A stretch of 64,000 nucleotides of DNA, from the NCBI GenBank assembly GCA_029259935.1, contig JAJDEH010000057.1, forward strand, positions 1 to 64,000. Reading direction: 5' to 3'. A program made the translations under genes and the position numbers. Positions 26,038-35,121 of this stretch are shown here, piece by piece. Position 1 is the stretch's first letter. The number at the start of each line of letters is the position of its first letter. Origin of the DNA: Planctomycetota bacterium. GTDB lineage: Bacteria; Planctomycetota; Planctomycetia; Pirellulales; Pirellulaceae. The notes beneath the pieces were generated by a model. The model was not told the origin of the DNA. It saw nothing but the letters and a program-made list of their open reading frames with translations, and did no database searches.

Positions 26038-26149
26038 GATGCAAGCTCCTTGCATGAGCGGATTGATGGGTGGGGGAGGGTGTCTAGATATTGTTTCACA
26101 AGCCGGACCGAATTGCCACTATAGGCAGCGGTTAGCCGTTAGCAATTGG

Positions 26150-26215
26150 CGTTTAGCTTTCTCTGGTTCTCGCCCTTGCCAAGCTTGCCAAGGGGGAGTT
26201 AGAGGGGGAGAACGG
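26150..26215. repeat. Intergenic CCCTTGCCAAG...AGGGGGAGTTAGAGGGGG repeat, copy 2
   Basis: TTGCCAAG is tandemly doubled (26176-26190) and followed by GGGGGAGTTAGAGGGGGA. The same pattern is seen at 63930-63975 and, more loosely, at 6519-6550. No coding potential. It lies between the TPR gene stop and the Gfo/Idh/MocA start. Confidence 0.5.
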
Positions 26216-26235
26216 AACGGAGCTTGAATCGTTGG

Positions 26236-27906
26236 CTATTTTTGTTTCTTAGCCGTTCCGATTCGACAGTAGCATGATCGGTCGATATTTACATCGGCTC
26301 GTTTCGACGCGGCGACAAACTGCTTCTGAAACTCCGCGGCCTGGCTTGTGCGTCCTTGTTGTTGCAGACATTCGGCCAAGCCATGCAGCGCCCAAGGATT
26401 GTTGGGATGTCGTTTCAGATCGGCCCGATAAACGGCCTCCGCTTCTTTCACACGGCCCTGTTCCAACAACAAAGCACCCAGCGCATGACGGGTCGGCTGC
26501 ATCCATCCCCACGGTTCATCATAGTTGAGTGCGTCGTCGCGACGGATCGCTTCACGTAAATGCTCAAACGCGCCGTCGAATTCGCCCCGGCGGTAAGCGA
26601 TCTCGCCAGCTATCATCGATTCGGCCACACCCAGAATATCGTGCGAAGTGTTATTGAACAGAATGCTGGTTTTGGGGACCGTCGCGCGGACTTTCAGAAA
26701 ATCCCGTTGTTCGGCTTCGGCTTTCTCAACGCGTCCCGTGGCCGCATACGCCACCGCGCGGGCATAGTGCCAAGTGGATCTTGTCATCGGCAGATAATCG
26801 GCCGGTTCGGGTTCGGCCAAAACATCTTCCCAACGGCCAAAACGAACCAAAACATGCAACGCTGTCGGAATGAATGCGTCGATAAAATCGGTTTGAGCCC
26901 GCAGCATGTCTTCTGGTACCTGCCCAACCAACTCGCGCGCGGTGCGCAGCGCTAGTTCGCTCTGCCCGTCAAACATGGCTCCGTAAACCAAGAAGTGATA
27001 ATTATGAATGCGGTAGAGCGTGTAGAAATTGTAAGCCCCCTCGCGACGCAAGAATTCCGCGTCCGCCACGATCGCCTTGCGATTGGTTTCGATCACGCGA
27101 TCATACGCGCCGACCAGGACATCGATATGGGACGGCATATGCACCAGATGTCCGGCACCCGGCATGGATTCGCGCAAACGGTTCGCCGCCGGCAGCGCTT
27201 TCTCGGGCGTTGGCGAGGCTTCCATGGTGTGAATGTAGAAATGACACAAGGCGGGATAGTCAGGCCATCGCTTCAGCGCTCCTTCGAGCACGGCGACGAT
27301 CTCGGGCGTTTCCGGCGCGGGTTCCCCCTCGGGACTCCAATGCTTCCAAGGCCGCAGAATCATCAGCGACTCGGCGAATAACGCCGCCGCCAAGGGGCTC
27401 TCCGGATGCTCTTTAAAAACCTTGCGCATGGCATCCGCGTAGGCTTTATTGAGCGGCCCGCGGTCTTCCGGCACGGGAGTTTGATAGCGCGTCGCCAACG
27501 CGGCGATCAGATCGCGTTCAAGCTTGGTCGCCTGTTGGGAATGAAGCTTGGCGAGACGCGTGGCTAGGCTGGCCTGAGCGATCTGATGTGGTTCAATTTC
27601 GAGGTTGTTGATATTCGGACCCCAGGCATAAGCCAGTCCCCACAAGGCCATGGCGAGACCCGGGTCGGCGGTGTGCGCCCGCTCGAAACAACGGACCGCC
27701 TCTTCATGGTTGAACGCATAACACATCGCCAAACCGCGATCGAACCAGGCTTGCGCTTCTTTCGACTTGGTTGAGACACCTTGGTGAAAGCCGCCGATGT
27801 CGTAGTACGGTTCCTTCGACTGGTCCGATTGGCCCCAGGCCCAGGAACCGCAAAACGTGACGAACAACAATGTCAGTATCACTAATCCCGTGACTTTTCG
27901 TTTCAT
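26236..27906 (-). CDS. Exported TPR-repeat protein
   Basis: 556 residues with a signal peptide (VILTLLFVTFCGSWAWGQS). TPR helices are spread over the chain. Examples are EAQAWFDRGLAMCYAFNHEEAVRCFERAHTADPGLAMALWGLAYAWGP near residue 50, AIRRDDALNYDEP, and LLEQGRVKEAEAVYRADLKRHPNNPWALHGLAECLQQQGR near the end. A middle segment with CHFYIHTMEASPTPEKALPAANRLRESMPGAGHLVHMPSHID is a signature of a conserved bacterial TPR family without assigned function. It ends with a short Cys/Lys-rich tail. Likely a periplasmic scaffold. Confidence 0.8.
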   Translation of the reverse strand: MKRKVTGLVILTLLFVTFCGSWAWGQSDQSKEPYYDIGGFHQGVSTKSKEAQAWFDRGLAMCYAFNHEEAVRCFERAHTADPGLAMALWGLAYAWGPNINNLEIEPHQIAQASLATRLAKLHSQQATKLERDLIAALATRYQTPVPEDRGPLNKAYADAMRKVFKEHPESPLAAALFAESLMILRPWKHWSPEGEPAPETPEIVAVLEGALKRWPDYPALCHFYIHTMEASPTPEKALPAANRLRESMPGAGHLVHMPSHIDVLVGAYDRVIETNRKAIVADAEFLRREGAYNFYTLYRIHNYHFLVYGAMFDGQSELALRTARELVGQVPEDMLRAQTDFIDAFIPTALHVLVRFGRWEDVLAEPEPADYLPMTRSTWHYARAVAYAATGRVEKAEAEQRDFLKVRATVPKTSILFNNTSHDILGVAESMIAGEIAYRRGEFDGAFEHLREAIRRDDALNYDEPWGWMQPTRHALGALLLEQGRVKEAEAVYRADLKRHPNNPWALHGLAECLQQQGRTSQAAEFQKQFVAASKRADVNIDRSCYCRIGTAKKQK

Positions 27907-27964
27907 GACGGTCTTTCCTTCAATTCGGTGAGTTGTCTTTTTTTGGCAAAGAGAATTATACAGT

Positions 27965-28045
27965 AGCCTGTTTGAAATCGCCGCTGGTATACAGGCTTTG
28001 GGAACTTTTGGTCTGCAAAGACAGGCTGAAGGCGGCTCTAGCCTG
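27965..28045. promoter_or_regulatory. Cluster of AGCCTG/CAGGCT half-sites upstream of dinB
   Basis: AGCCTGT at 27965, ACAGGCT at 27991, ACAGGCT at 28021 and AGCCTG at 28040 form two inverted pairs (centre-to-centre about 26 and 19 bases) in the gap between the divergent TPR and dinB genes. This could be a regulator binding region. It does not match the E. coli or Bacillus LexA box. Confidence 0.3.
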
Positions 28046-28128
28046 GGACTCCACTCACTGGCGATAGCGAACTCGTGCGGCGATGCCGTAGAATGATGGT
28101 TGTTCTAATCGAGCCGGATGCCAATGCC

Positions 28129-29325
28129 ATGATCTTGCACGTCGACATGGACGCGTTTTACGCCTCGGTCGAGGAGCGTGATCGTCCCGAGCTGCGCGGC
28201 CAGCCGGTCATCGTGGGAGGAACGCCGGAAGGCCGTGGCGTGGTCGCGGCGGCCAACTATGAAGCGCGAAAATTCGGCGTGCACAGCGCGATGTCCGCGG
28301 CGCGGGCCTTGCATTTGTGCCCCCGGGCCGTCGTTTTGCCGTCGCGACTGAATTACTATGCCGAAGTATCGCGGGGCATTCGAGAAATCTTTCATCGCTA
28401 TACACCGCTGGTCGAGCCGCTCTCGTTGGACGAAGCCTTTCTAGACGCGACCGGCAGCGAGCCTCTGTTTGGTTCTTCCATCGAAATCGGCCGGCGGATC
28501 AAACAAGAAATTCACGACCAACTGCAATTGGTGGCATCCGTGGGTGTCGCGCCGAACAAGTTTCTGGCCAAGGTCGCCAGTGACTTGCAGAAGCCTGATG
28601 GATTTGTCGTGGTGGATGCGGATCGAGTTCAAGAGTTTCTCGACCCGTTGCCCGTGGGCCGGTTGTGGGGCGTGGGCCGCGTCACCGGGCAAGTTCTCGA
28701 TCGTCTGCAAGTCAAGACGATTCGCGACTTGCGCGGGTTGTCGCTGGAAACGGTACGGCAACACTTTGGCGAACACGGACAACATCTCTGGGAACTTTCG
28801 CGCGGCATCGACGACCGGCGAGTTGTGCCCGACCGCGAAGCGAAATCGGTCTCACACGAAACCACATTTGCCGCGGACATTGACGATTTGGAAGTGCTGC
28901 GTGCTTGGGCGCTGGAACTGACGGAACAAGTCGCCCGACGGCTCAGGCGGTACCATCTGCAAGGCCGGACCGTGCAACTCAAAGTTCGCTTTAGCGATTT
29001 TCAAACCATCACGCGGTCGAAGACGTTATCACACCCCACCAACGTGACGCAGGAAATCTGGCAGGCGACCGACGAAATGTTGTGCGGCCGACTACCCGCC
29101 GAGCATCTGGCCGTTCGGCTGCTGGGTGTCGGCGTCGGCGGTTTTGAACAGCCCCCGCAAACTCAACAGCCGCTGTTCGACAAAGACGAGTACGCCGGTC
29201 AAGCCAACCTCGACGAGGCGGCGGATCGCATCCGCGAGAAGTTCGGCGAATCGGCGCTCGGTCGCGCCAGCCGCCTCTTACATCAAACGAAACACACTCC
29301 GCAGCCCAAGCCGGATGAAGGCTGA
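28129..29325 (+). CDS. dinB: DNA polymerase IV (Y-family)
   Basis: 398 residues, translesion polymerase. The ATG at 28129 gives the canonical N-terminus MILHVDMDAFYASVEE with Asp6 and Asp8. In-frame ATGs upstream (28093, 28096) would only add an unlikely extension. The second catalytic pair is Asp101-Glu102 in SLDEAFLD. Blocks VASVGVAPNKFLAKVASDLQKPDG, LWGVGRVTGQVLDRL (HhH thumb) and the little-finger region VQLKVRFSDFQTITRSKTL are all typical. The terminal residues are divergent and do not show a clear QxxLxLF clamp-binding motif; TQQPLFD near residue 345 may serve instead. Possibly damage-regulated through the upstream inverted repeats. Confidence 0.95.
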   Translation: MILHVDMDAFYASVEERDRPELRGQPVIVGGTPEGRGVVAAANYEARKFGVHSAMSAARALHLCPRAVVLPSRLNYYAEVSRGIREIFHRYTPLVEPLSLDEAFLDATGSEPLFGSSIEIGRRIKQEIHDQLQLVASVGVAPNKFLAKVASDLQKPDGFVVVDADRVQEFLDPLPVGRLWGVGRVTGQVLDRLQVKTIRDLRGLSLETVRQHFGEHGQHLWELSRGIDDRRVVPDREAKSVSHETTFAADIDDLEVLRAWALELTEQVARRLRRYHLQGRTVQLKVRFSDFQTITRSKTLSHPTNVTQEIWQATDEMLCGRLPAEHLAVRLLGVGVGGFEQPPQTQQPLFDKDEYAGQANLDEAADRIREKFGESALGRASRLLHQTKHTPQPKPDEG

Positions 29326-29344
29326 GCAAGATCGAAGAGATTGG

Positions 29345-29433
29345 GTGGCTGGGGTCGAACACGTGAGCCCCCAGTGCGCCAACTGGGGGTTCGCTGCGCT
29401 CAACCCGGGTTCGCTGCGCTCAACCCCAGCCAC
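29345..29433. repeat. 89-bp palindromic element with tandem core
   Basis: The ends GTGGCTGGGGT (29345-29355) and ACCCCAGCCAC (29423-29433) are perfect 11-bp inverted repeats. An inner hairpin CCCCCAGT-GCGCCA-ACTGGGGG follows. The right half carries two direct copies of GGGTTCGCTGCGCTCAACC (29387 and 29407). It lies just after dinB and just before the second MITE copy. Confidence 0.75.
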
Positions 29434-29436
29434 TCA

Positions 29437-29568
29437 CTAGTGCTTTGTTACAGCATAATGTTAGGGTGCCTCGGGAATCTTGCCCGTGATCGTAGCGTCC
29501 ACTGGCGAGACGCCAGTGGCACCCCTCGTGAACTCAACCAACCCTAATTCCTAGCCGTCACAAAGCAC
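29437..29568. repeat. MITE-like palindromic repeat, copy 2
   Basis: Ends GTGCTTTGT and ACAAAGCAC are perfect 9-bp inverted repeats. The interior matches copy 1 (6291-6420) including the CCACTGGCG-AGA-CGCCAGTGG hairpin. It sits between the convergent dinB and PVC-haem genes, 20 bases from the latter's stop. Confidence 0.85.
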
Positions 29569-29587
29569 TCGACGCATTCCGAGGCGA

Positions 29588-32500
29588 CTATTTCAGCGAC
29601 AACAGATACGTGATCAGATCCGCCATCGCCTGTTTGTTGATTTCCTTTTCCATGCCGACGGGCATCAGCGATTGGCCCGTGCTGCGCAGTTCATCGATAT
29701 CGACGCGAAGGATGGTTTCGGTTTTGTTTTCGGCGCGGCGCAGGGTGACGCTGTTGGCCGTCTCGGCCGCGATCATGCCGGTTAAGGAACGGCCTTCCGT
29801 GGTCTGGACAATGTAATTCAAGTACTGCGGATTCACTTCGCGGTTGGGATTCAAGACGTTCATCAAAATGGCTTCCGGGCCCCGGTTGCGCATGGCGGCC
29901 AAGTTGGGCCCAATGGCATGTCCTACCCCTTCCGCCTGATGACAAGCCGAGCAGTTCTTTTTGAAAATGGCTTTTCCGCGAGCCGTGTCGCCGGCCAGCT
30001 TGAGAGATCCTTGGTAACTGGTGAGAACTTCGCTTCGCTGCCACAGCTTGGCGTTGTCCTTCAAGATGCCGGCCGCCAGTTCGCGAATCGCCGCATTCTT
30101 GTGAGAAGCCAAAAGCTGTAAGCGGCCCGGTTCCAAGTCGCCGACCTTGATTTTGTCTTGAGAGACTTGGTCTAGCAGGGCTCGCGTCCATTCGGCGCGT
30201 GAAAACAACACACTAGCCGCCTCGCGCCGGATGCTGGGGCTCAGCGTGCTCCAGCGGTCCATGAGCAGTGACGCCACGCGAGGCGAATCGAACGCCGACA
30301 GCGTGCCCAAAACGGCCGCCTGAACTTGCAGTGGTTCCGTGGGATTCAACAATTGCTCGAGGGTCTTTTGTTGATCTTCCAGACGCCCCAGCCGTAGCTG
30401 ATGAATCGCTTTCGTTCGTTGTTCCACGGAAGCGTTTGCATCCACGGCAACCTGCGAAGCGCTGGCAACCAGTTCTTTCATTAAGGCTTCCGCTCGACCG
30501 CCGGTAGCGGCGGCCAGTTGCTTTTGCAGATCGCTGTCCGGCTTGGCCGCCAGACTTTCAACCAACAACTGGCTCAGGCCTTTGTCGGATTCCGTAAGCC
30601 GGCTGATCAGTTCAATGGCCGCGGCAACATCCTCGGAACGCTGCTGTCGGCCGATTTGGGCGGCCAGTTCGCGGAGTGTTTGCTTTTCTGCGTTAGCCTT
30701 CCCAAACGACTTGTCGCGGGCCAGATTGCCCAACACCACGCCCGAACCCTCGGCCAAGGAACTGCGAACCGCCAATCGGAACAGGTTGTCGCCGGCGTGC
30801 TCCTTTAAGAGCTGCGTGAGCGCGGCAAGACGGCGAGGGCCGCTAAGTTCGCCCAGTGAAAACGCAAGTTGATAGCGAACGCGAAGATCGGGATCGTCGA
30901 CCAGCGCATATAGTTTCGCGCGGACGGCCGGCGATTGGGCGGCGAGTTTTTCAGCCAGTCGCACGGCATGTTGCCGCACGCTCGGATGCCGGTCCGCCAG
31001 TTGTTTTGTCATCACATCAGCGGAAAGAGCTTGCAAGCCGTCCAAGGCGTACATCGCCCAGATGCGGCCTTCGGGAATCTTCGCCGAACCGGCCAGCTTC
31101 TCCAACGGAGCGACCGCGTCGAGATCCTGCCGCTCGAACAACAACCGGGCGGCCGTCTCTCGCTGCCAGCCATTCTTACTATCGAGATGTGCCACCAGTT
31201 CCGTCGTCGCGGCCGAACCCAGTTTGGGCAACTTCGGCTGCTTGAAATCCTTCGCCACCACGCGATAGATCCGCCCCCGGTCGCGGCCACTGGTTAGGTC
31301 AAGGTGCTTTTTGACGACGGGATGCAAGCTGGCCGGATGCTCGATCACTTCGCGATACATGTCGGCAATGTATAGCGCGCCGTCGGGCGCGTTGGCGAAT
31401 TGCACGGGGCGAAACCAAATGTCGCTGGACGTAACAAACTCGCTTTTCTTATCGACGCGATGCGCTTTGAAACCGACGCCATCGGATTCGAGCCGTTTGC
31501 GGTGAATAAGATTGCTGCCGACATCGCCGATCACGGCCCAACCGTGGTACTCTTTCGGCCACGCATCTCCGCGAAAGATTGTGATTCCGGTGGCCCCCGT
31601 AAAGTAACCCGCCGGCGTGCCGCCTCCTTCGACCGGTCCGGGCACAATGCCCTGCTTTCTCAGCCGAGTCCTCACGATTCTCCACGGTTCGATCGGGCTG
31701 CTGCGAAAAACGTCGGCTTGCGGGCCATCGCTGGCAATCATCGCCCGCGACGACGGCGCCGCCAGAAACGGATTACGAGCCACATAGCGATCTTCGAATA
31801 GCACAAACTGGGCGTGATTGCTATTCGAGCACACGAACTTATTGCCCCACGGATCAAAGCTCATCCCGTGTTGACCGCCGCCGCTGGTCGGTTGCATATC
31901 GAGGGTCCGCGGATCAATGGAAAAGTCGCGGCCTCGCAGCGCGAGCGGCTTTTGCTTGCTCTGTTTTCCGTCGCCGGACACCACGTTCGCGCCGCTGCTG
32001 CTGGTCGCGCCATGAATCCGATTGTCCATCCCCCATTTGAAGGTGTTCAATAATCCTTGCACGTTGCCGCGACCGAAGCCCGTGAACACGATCTTGTTCA
32101 CATCGGCCTTTTGGTCGCCATCGGTGTCCTTGAAGTAGTAGATGTGAGGCGGCGCGCCGACGAAGACACCGCCATCCCAACAGGTAATCGCCGTGGGCCA
32201 GGAAAGTCCATCGATGAAGACGGTGCTTTTGTCGAAGCGGCCGTCTTCGTTGGTGTCTTCCAGAACGCGGATCTGGCCAAGGTTCTTTTCGCCGTCTTCC
32301 GAATAGCCTCGCATTTCGACGACGAACAAGCGGCACTGGTCGTCGAACGCCATGGCGATTGGATCGGTTACCAGCGGCTCGGCGGCCACTTGCTCGATGC
32401 GGAATCCTTTCGCGACCTTAAAGGTAGCCAGAGCTTGCTTGGGTTCGACCGGCTTGATGCGGGGAAGTTCGGCGCTGTAATCCCGATCGACCGAGTCTTT

Positions 32501-32599
32501 TTTATCGTCGGCACCGAAAACGCGCGGCGACAATGCTGACAGACATGAAACGGACAAAATCCCGAAGAACGCAAAGCAAAGGCCGATACGAAGCGGCAT
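29588..32599 (-). CDS. PVC-type haem-binding CxxCH protein with HEAT repeats
   Basis: 1003 residues with a signal peptide (SVSCLSALSPRVFGA). The first half is a sugar-dehydrogenase-like propeller: GFRIEQVAAEPLVTDPIAMAFDDQCRLFVVEMRGY, EDTNEDGRFDKSTVFIDGLSWPTAI and FKDTDGDQKADV. The middle (about 455-760) is HEAT-type helices (WQRETAARLLFERQD, HPSVRQHAVRLAEKLAA). The C-terminus is a cytochrome c-like domain with CSACH at 883-887, then GHAIGPNLAAM, and an NREVNPQYLNYIVQT-ARG-type beta domain. The family is specific to planctomycetes and verrucomicrobia and is presumed to be a periplasmic dehydrogenase passing electrons to haem. Start supported by GGGAGAAACC before the ATG. Confidence 0.93.
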   Translation of the reverse strand: MPLRIGLCFAFFGILSVSCLSALSPRVFGADDKKDSVDRDYSAELPRIKPVEPKQALATFKVAKGFRIEQVAAEPLVTDPIAMAFDDQCRLFVVEMRGYSEDGEKNLGQIRVLEDTNEDGRFDKSTVFIDGLSWPTAITCWDGGVFVGAPPHIYYFKDTDGDQKADVNKIVFTGFGRGNVQGLLNTFKWGMDNRIHGATSSSGANVVSGDGKQSKQKPLALRGRDFSIDPRTLDMQPTSGGGQHGMSFDPWGNKFVCSNSNHAQFVLFEDRYVARNPFLAAPSSRAMIASDGPQADVFRSSPIEPWRIVRTRLRKQGIVPGPVEGGGTPAGYFTGATGITIFRGDAWPKEYHGWAVIGDVGSNLIHRKRLESDGVGFKAHRVDKKSEFVTSSDIWFRPVQFANAPDGALYIADMYREVIEHPASLHPVVKKHLDLTSGRDRGRIYRVVAKDFKQPKLPKLGSAATTELVAHLDSKNGWQRETAARLLFERQDLDAVAPLEKLAGSAKIPEGRIWAMYALDGLQALSADVMTKQLADRHPSVRQHAVRLAEKLAAQSPAVRAKLYALVDDPDLRVRYQLAFSLGELSGPRRLAALTQLLKEHAGDNLFRLAVRSSLAEGSGVVLGNLARDKSFGKANAEKQTLRELAAQIGRQQRSEDVAAAIELISRLTESDKGLSQLLVESLAAKPDSDLQKQLAAATGGRAEALMKELVASASQVAVDANASVEQRTKAIHQLRLGRLEDQQKTLEQLLNPTEPLQVQAAVLGTLSAFDSPRVASLLMDRWSTLSPSIRREAASVLFSRAEWTRALLDQVSQDKIKVGDLEPGRLQLLASHKNAAIRELAAGILKDNAKLWQRSEVLTSYQGSLKLAGDTARGKAIFKKNCSACHQAEGVGHAIGPNLAAMRNRGPEAILMNVLNPNREVNPQYLNYIVQTTEGRSLTGMIAAETANSVTLRRAENKTETILRVDIDELRSTGQSLMPVGMEKEINKQAMADLITYLLSLK

Positions 32600-33008
32600 T
32601 GGTTTCTCCCATCACGCGGACGATAAATCTTAGTTGCCTGCTACCCAGTGTAACACGGACTGCTGGCGCTTGCCGCATCCGGCGGCGGTGACTTTCGTAG
32701 ACTTCTTTGTCCTTTTTTCTAGAGAGTCGCCAAGGTTGCAGAATGACATGGACCGGTCATGGCTGGCTGAACGCCTGCTTGAATCACATTCAGCAGCGCG
32801 GTTGCTAGCTCGTACCACGCCAGGCCGATTCCGAGGGCGCATCAACGGCCACATGCAACCACGCAACGGCAGGTGCAAGCACAACTGGCCTATCGCGGCT
32901 GGCGCGATTTTGGGACACTCCGCCGCCCAATCCGAGGGGGCGAATCTAGCTATCCGCCTCCAAGTTACCACACGGAACTTCATTACACCTTTTGGCTGGT
33001 GATCATGA
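32600..33008. other. Divergent intergenic region without recognisable gene
   Basis: About 400 bases between divergent genes. It must carry the promoters of the PVC-haem gene and of the GT2-lpxB operon, but I found no convincing box pair, hairpin or repeat. Confidence 0.4.
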
Positions 33009-33788
33009 ATGGTTGAAGTCACAGTCATCATCCCCCAACGCAATGCGGCCGAAGCGGTCGCCGCCCAATTGTCCCAACTACGGCCGATATTGGATCGTTC
33101 CGTCGGCGACTACGAAATCGTTGTCGTCGATGATGGATCCGACGCCGAAAACGAGGTGCCCCTCAAGAGCCTCGTCGACGGCTCTAGCGCGGTGCGCGTC
33201 ATCCAGACCGGTCGACCGCTGGGAATCAGCGCGGCGTTAACCGGGGGCTTGAAGGTTGCTCGCGGCAAGACGATCGTCGTGGCGGAAGCTGGCGACAGTT
33301 ACCCGGCCGAAGAAGTTGAAAAGCTGTTGCGCGGGCTGCACCGCGCCGATTTGGTGTTTGGCCGCCGACAACTTCTTGGCTTGGAAAAATTTTGGCATCG
33401 CATTACGCGCATTCCCCGCTGGTTGCTGCTCGGGCTCGACGTTCACGAGCCCAATGCATGTTTTTGGGCGGCACGTGCCGAAGCGCTGGCTGGACTGGAA
33501 CTGTCTCGCGGGATGTACCGCTATCTCTCCACCTTGGTTTCCATCCGCGGTTACCGCGTTAACGAAGTCTACGTGGACACGAAGGGGCCCAGCAAAACAC
33601 TCTCGGACGCCTGGCCGAATCCGGGCGATCTGCTGTTTGCTTGGTGGCTGCAAAGACGTTGGCGCCAGCCGCAAACTCGCGAGTTGCTGGCCAGCCAGTG
33701 GTCGGACTGCGTATTTCCGATTTCCACCGTGGATGCCAAGCCAAAACTCATCGATCACCGTGACTCGACGGCCCAGAAGTCCGCCTGA
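33009..33788 (+). CDS. Family 2 glycosyltransferase
   Basis: 259 residues, a single GT-A domain without membrane helices. The N-terminus VEVTVIIPQRNAAEAVAAQLSQL and EIVVVDDGSDAENEV show the nucleotide-sugar binding strands. GRPLGISAALTGGLKVARGKTIVV is the ribose/acceptor loop. The region that normally contains DxD reads VAEAGDSYPAEEVEKLLRGL, so only one acidic residue is kept. The late part VSIRGYRVNEVYVDTKGPSKT resembles the dolichyl-phosphate-mannose-synthase-like group. It lies 31 bases upstream of lpxB in the same operon, suggesting envelope glycolipid or O-chain work. Confidence 0.8.
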   Translation: MVEVTVIIPQRNAAEAVAAQLSQLRPILDRSVGDYEIVVVDDGSDAENEVPLKSLVDGSSAVRVIQTGRPLGISAALTGGLKVARGKTIVVAEAGDSYPAEEVEKLLRGLHRADLVFGRRQLLGLEKFWHRITRIPRWLLLGLDVHEPNACFWAARAEALAGLELSRGMYRYLSTLVSIRGYRVNEVYVDTKGPSKTLSDAWPNPGDLLFAWWLQRRWRQPQTRELLASQWSDCVFPISTVDAKPKLIDHRDSTAQKSA

Positions 33789-33819
33789 TCCGGTCCGCAA
33801 CCCTCGCAATTGCATTCTC

Positions 33820-35040
33820 ATGAGAATCTTCTTTTCCGTTGGCGAACCTAGTGGCGACCTGCACGGCGCGAATCTGATTCACGATCTGCGGTCTTTGCAT
33901 CCCGGCATTCAGTGCGTCGGCTATGGCGGACCGAAAATGGCCAGCGCCGGATGCCTGCTGCACGAAGATTTGACCAAGCTGGCCGTCATGTTCTTCTTGC
34001 AGGTGTTTCTCAACTTGCAGAAGTTCTGGCTGCTGATGCGGCGCGCCGACCGCTACTTCCGCGACAATCGCGTCGACGCGGTGGTATTGATCGACTATCC
34101 GGGCTTCAACTGGTGGATCGCCCGTCGTGCCAAGGCACACAACATTCCTGTTTTCTATTACGGCGCGCCGCAAATGTGGGCTTGGGCCGGTTGGCGAGTC
34201 AAAAAAATGCGCCGCTTGGTCGACCATGTGCTGTGCAAGCTGCCGTTCGAGGAAAAGTGGTACCGCGAGCGAAATTGCAACGCGAAGTTCATCGGGCATC
34301 CTTATTTTGACGAAATGTTGCGCCAGCGGATCGACCAGTCCTTTCTCGATCAGCAGCAAGCCATCGAAGGGCCGCTCGTAACGATCTTGCCGGGATCGAG
34401 GAATCAGGAAGTGACCGATAACCTGGCCTCGTTTCTAAAAGCGGCCCAGTTGATTCACCAGCGAGTTCCCGCCGCGCGGTTCGCGATTGCCAGTTTCAAC
34501 CAGCGGCAGGCCGAAGTGGCGCGGCGCGAGGCCAGCCAAGTCGATCTCCCGGTGGAAGTGTTCCAGGGCCGCACCGCCGAACTGATTCGCCTGGCCGATT
34601 GCTGCATCGCTTGTTCCGGCTCGGTGTCGCTGGAGCTCTTGTACCACGAAAAGCCAACCGTGATTCACTATCACATCAACAAGCTGATTTGGCACGGGCG
34701 CAAGGTGTTCATGCGGGTCAAGTACATTACGCTGGTTAATCTGCTCTACACCGACCAAATCGAAGCGACCAGTTCGGCGGCGTACGATCCGGACGCGCCC
34801 GATGCGGAAGACGTGCCGTTTCCCGAATATCTGACCAACACCGACAAGTCCGACCGAATCGCCCCCCATATTGTCCGCTGGCTGCGGGATCCGGCAGCCC
34901 GCCAGCACCGCGTTTCCCAGCTACATCAGCTCAAGGAAAAGTACTGCCGGCCGGGGGCTTCGCGTGAAGCGGCCAGTTACATCCTCACGGCGCTCGGTTT
35001 CGAAGTCGGACAGGCTCGACGATCGCCGCTGGCGGCGTAA
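33820..35040 (+). CDS. lpxB: Lipid-A-disaccharide synthase
   Basis: 406 residues. LpxB (GT19) condenses UDP-2,3-diacylglucosamine with lipid X to make the lipid A disaccharide at the inner membrane. I chose the ATG at 33820 because it opens with the canonical MRIFFSVGEPSGDLHGANLI; a longer in-frame ORF overlapping the GT2 gene is not credible. Other family marks: VGYGGPKMASAG, DYPGFNWWIARRAK, GAPQMWAWAGWRVKKM, FIGHPYFDE, ILPGSRNQEV and CSGSVSLELLYHEKPTVIHYHI. It supports an LPS-type outer membrane. Confidence 0.95.
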   Translation: MRIFFSVGEPSGDLHGANLIHDLRSLHPGIQCVGYGGPKMASAGCLLHEDLTKLAVMFFLQVFLNLQKFWLLMRRADRYFRDNRVDAVVLIDYPGFNWWIARRAKAHNIPVFYYGAPQMWAWAGWRVKKMRRLVDHVLCKLPFEEKWYRERNCNAKFIGHPYFDEMLRQRIDQSFLDQQQAIEGPLVTILPGSRNQEVTDNLASFLKAAQLIHQRVPAARFAIASFNQRQAEVARREASQVDLPVEVFQGRTAELIRLADCCIACSGSVSLELLYHEKPTVIHYHINKLIWHGRKVFMRVKYITLVNLLYTDQIEATSSAAYDPDAPDAEDVPFPEYLTNTDKSDRIAPHIVRWLRDPAARQHRVSQLHQLKEKYCRPGASREAASYILTALGFEVGQARRSPLAA

Positions 35041-35121
35041 AATAGTGGTGGATGCAACGGATGTCCGAAAGAACGGATTTCCGGATTGCATACGCCTCTA
35101 ACTTTCTCGGCGGGTAATACA

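Noticed and set aside
27950..28000. TATACAG sequences upstream of dinB as E. coli-type LexA boxes
   Set aside because: The CTGT-N8-ACAG order is not found; only half-sites in the wrong arrangement.
29387..29425. CRISPR-like direct repeat
   Set aside because: Only two 19-20-bp copies spaced by one base, inside a larger palindrome; no array.
33256..33819. N-terminal extension of lpxB overlapping the GT2 gene
   Set aside because: The extension is an off-frame reading of GT2; the canonical LpxB start is at 33820.
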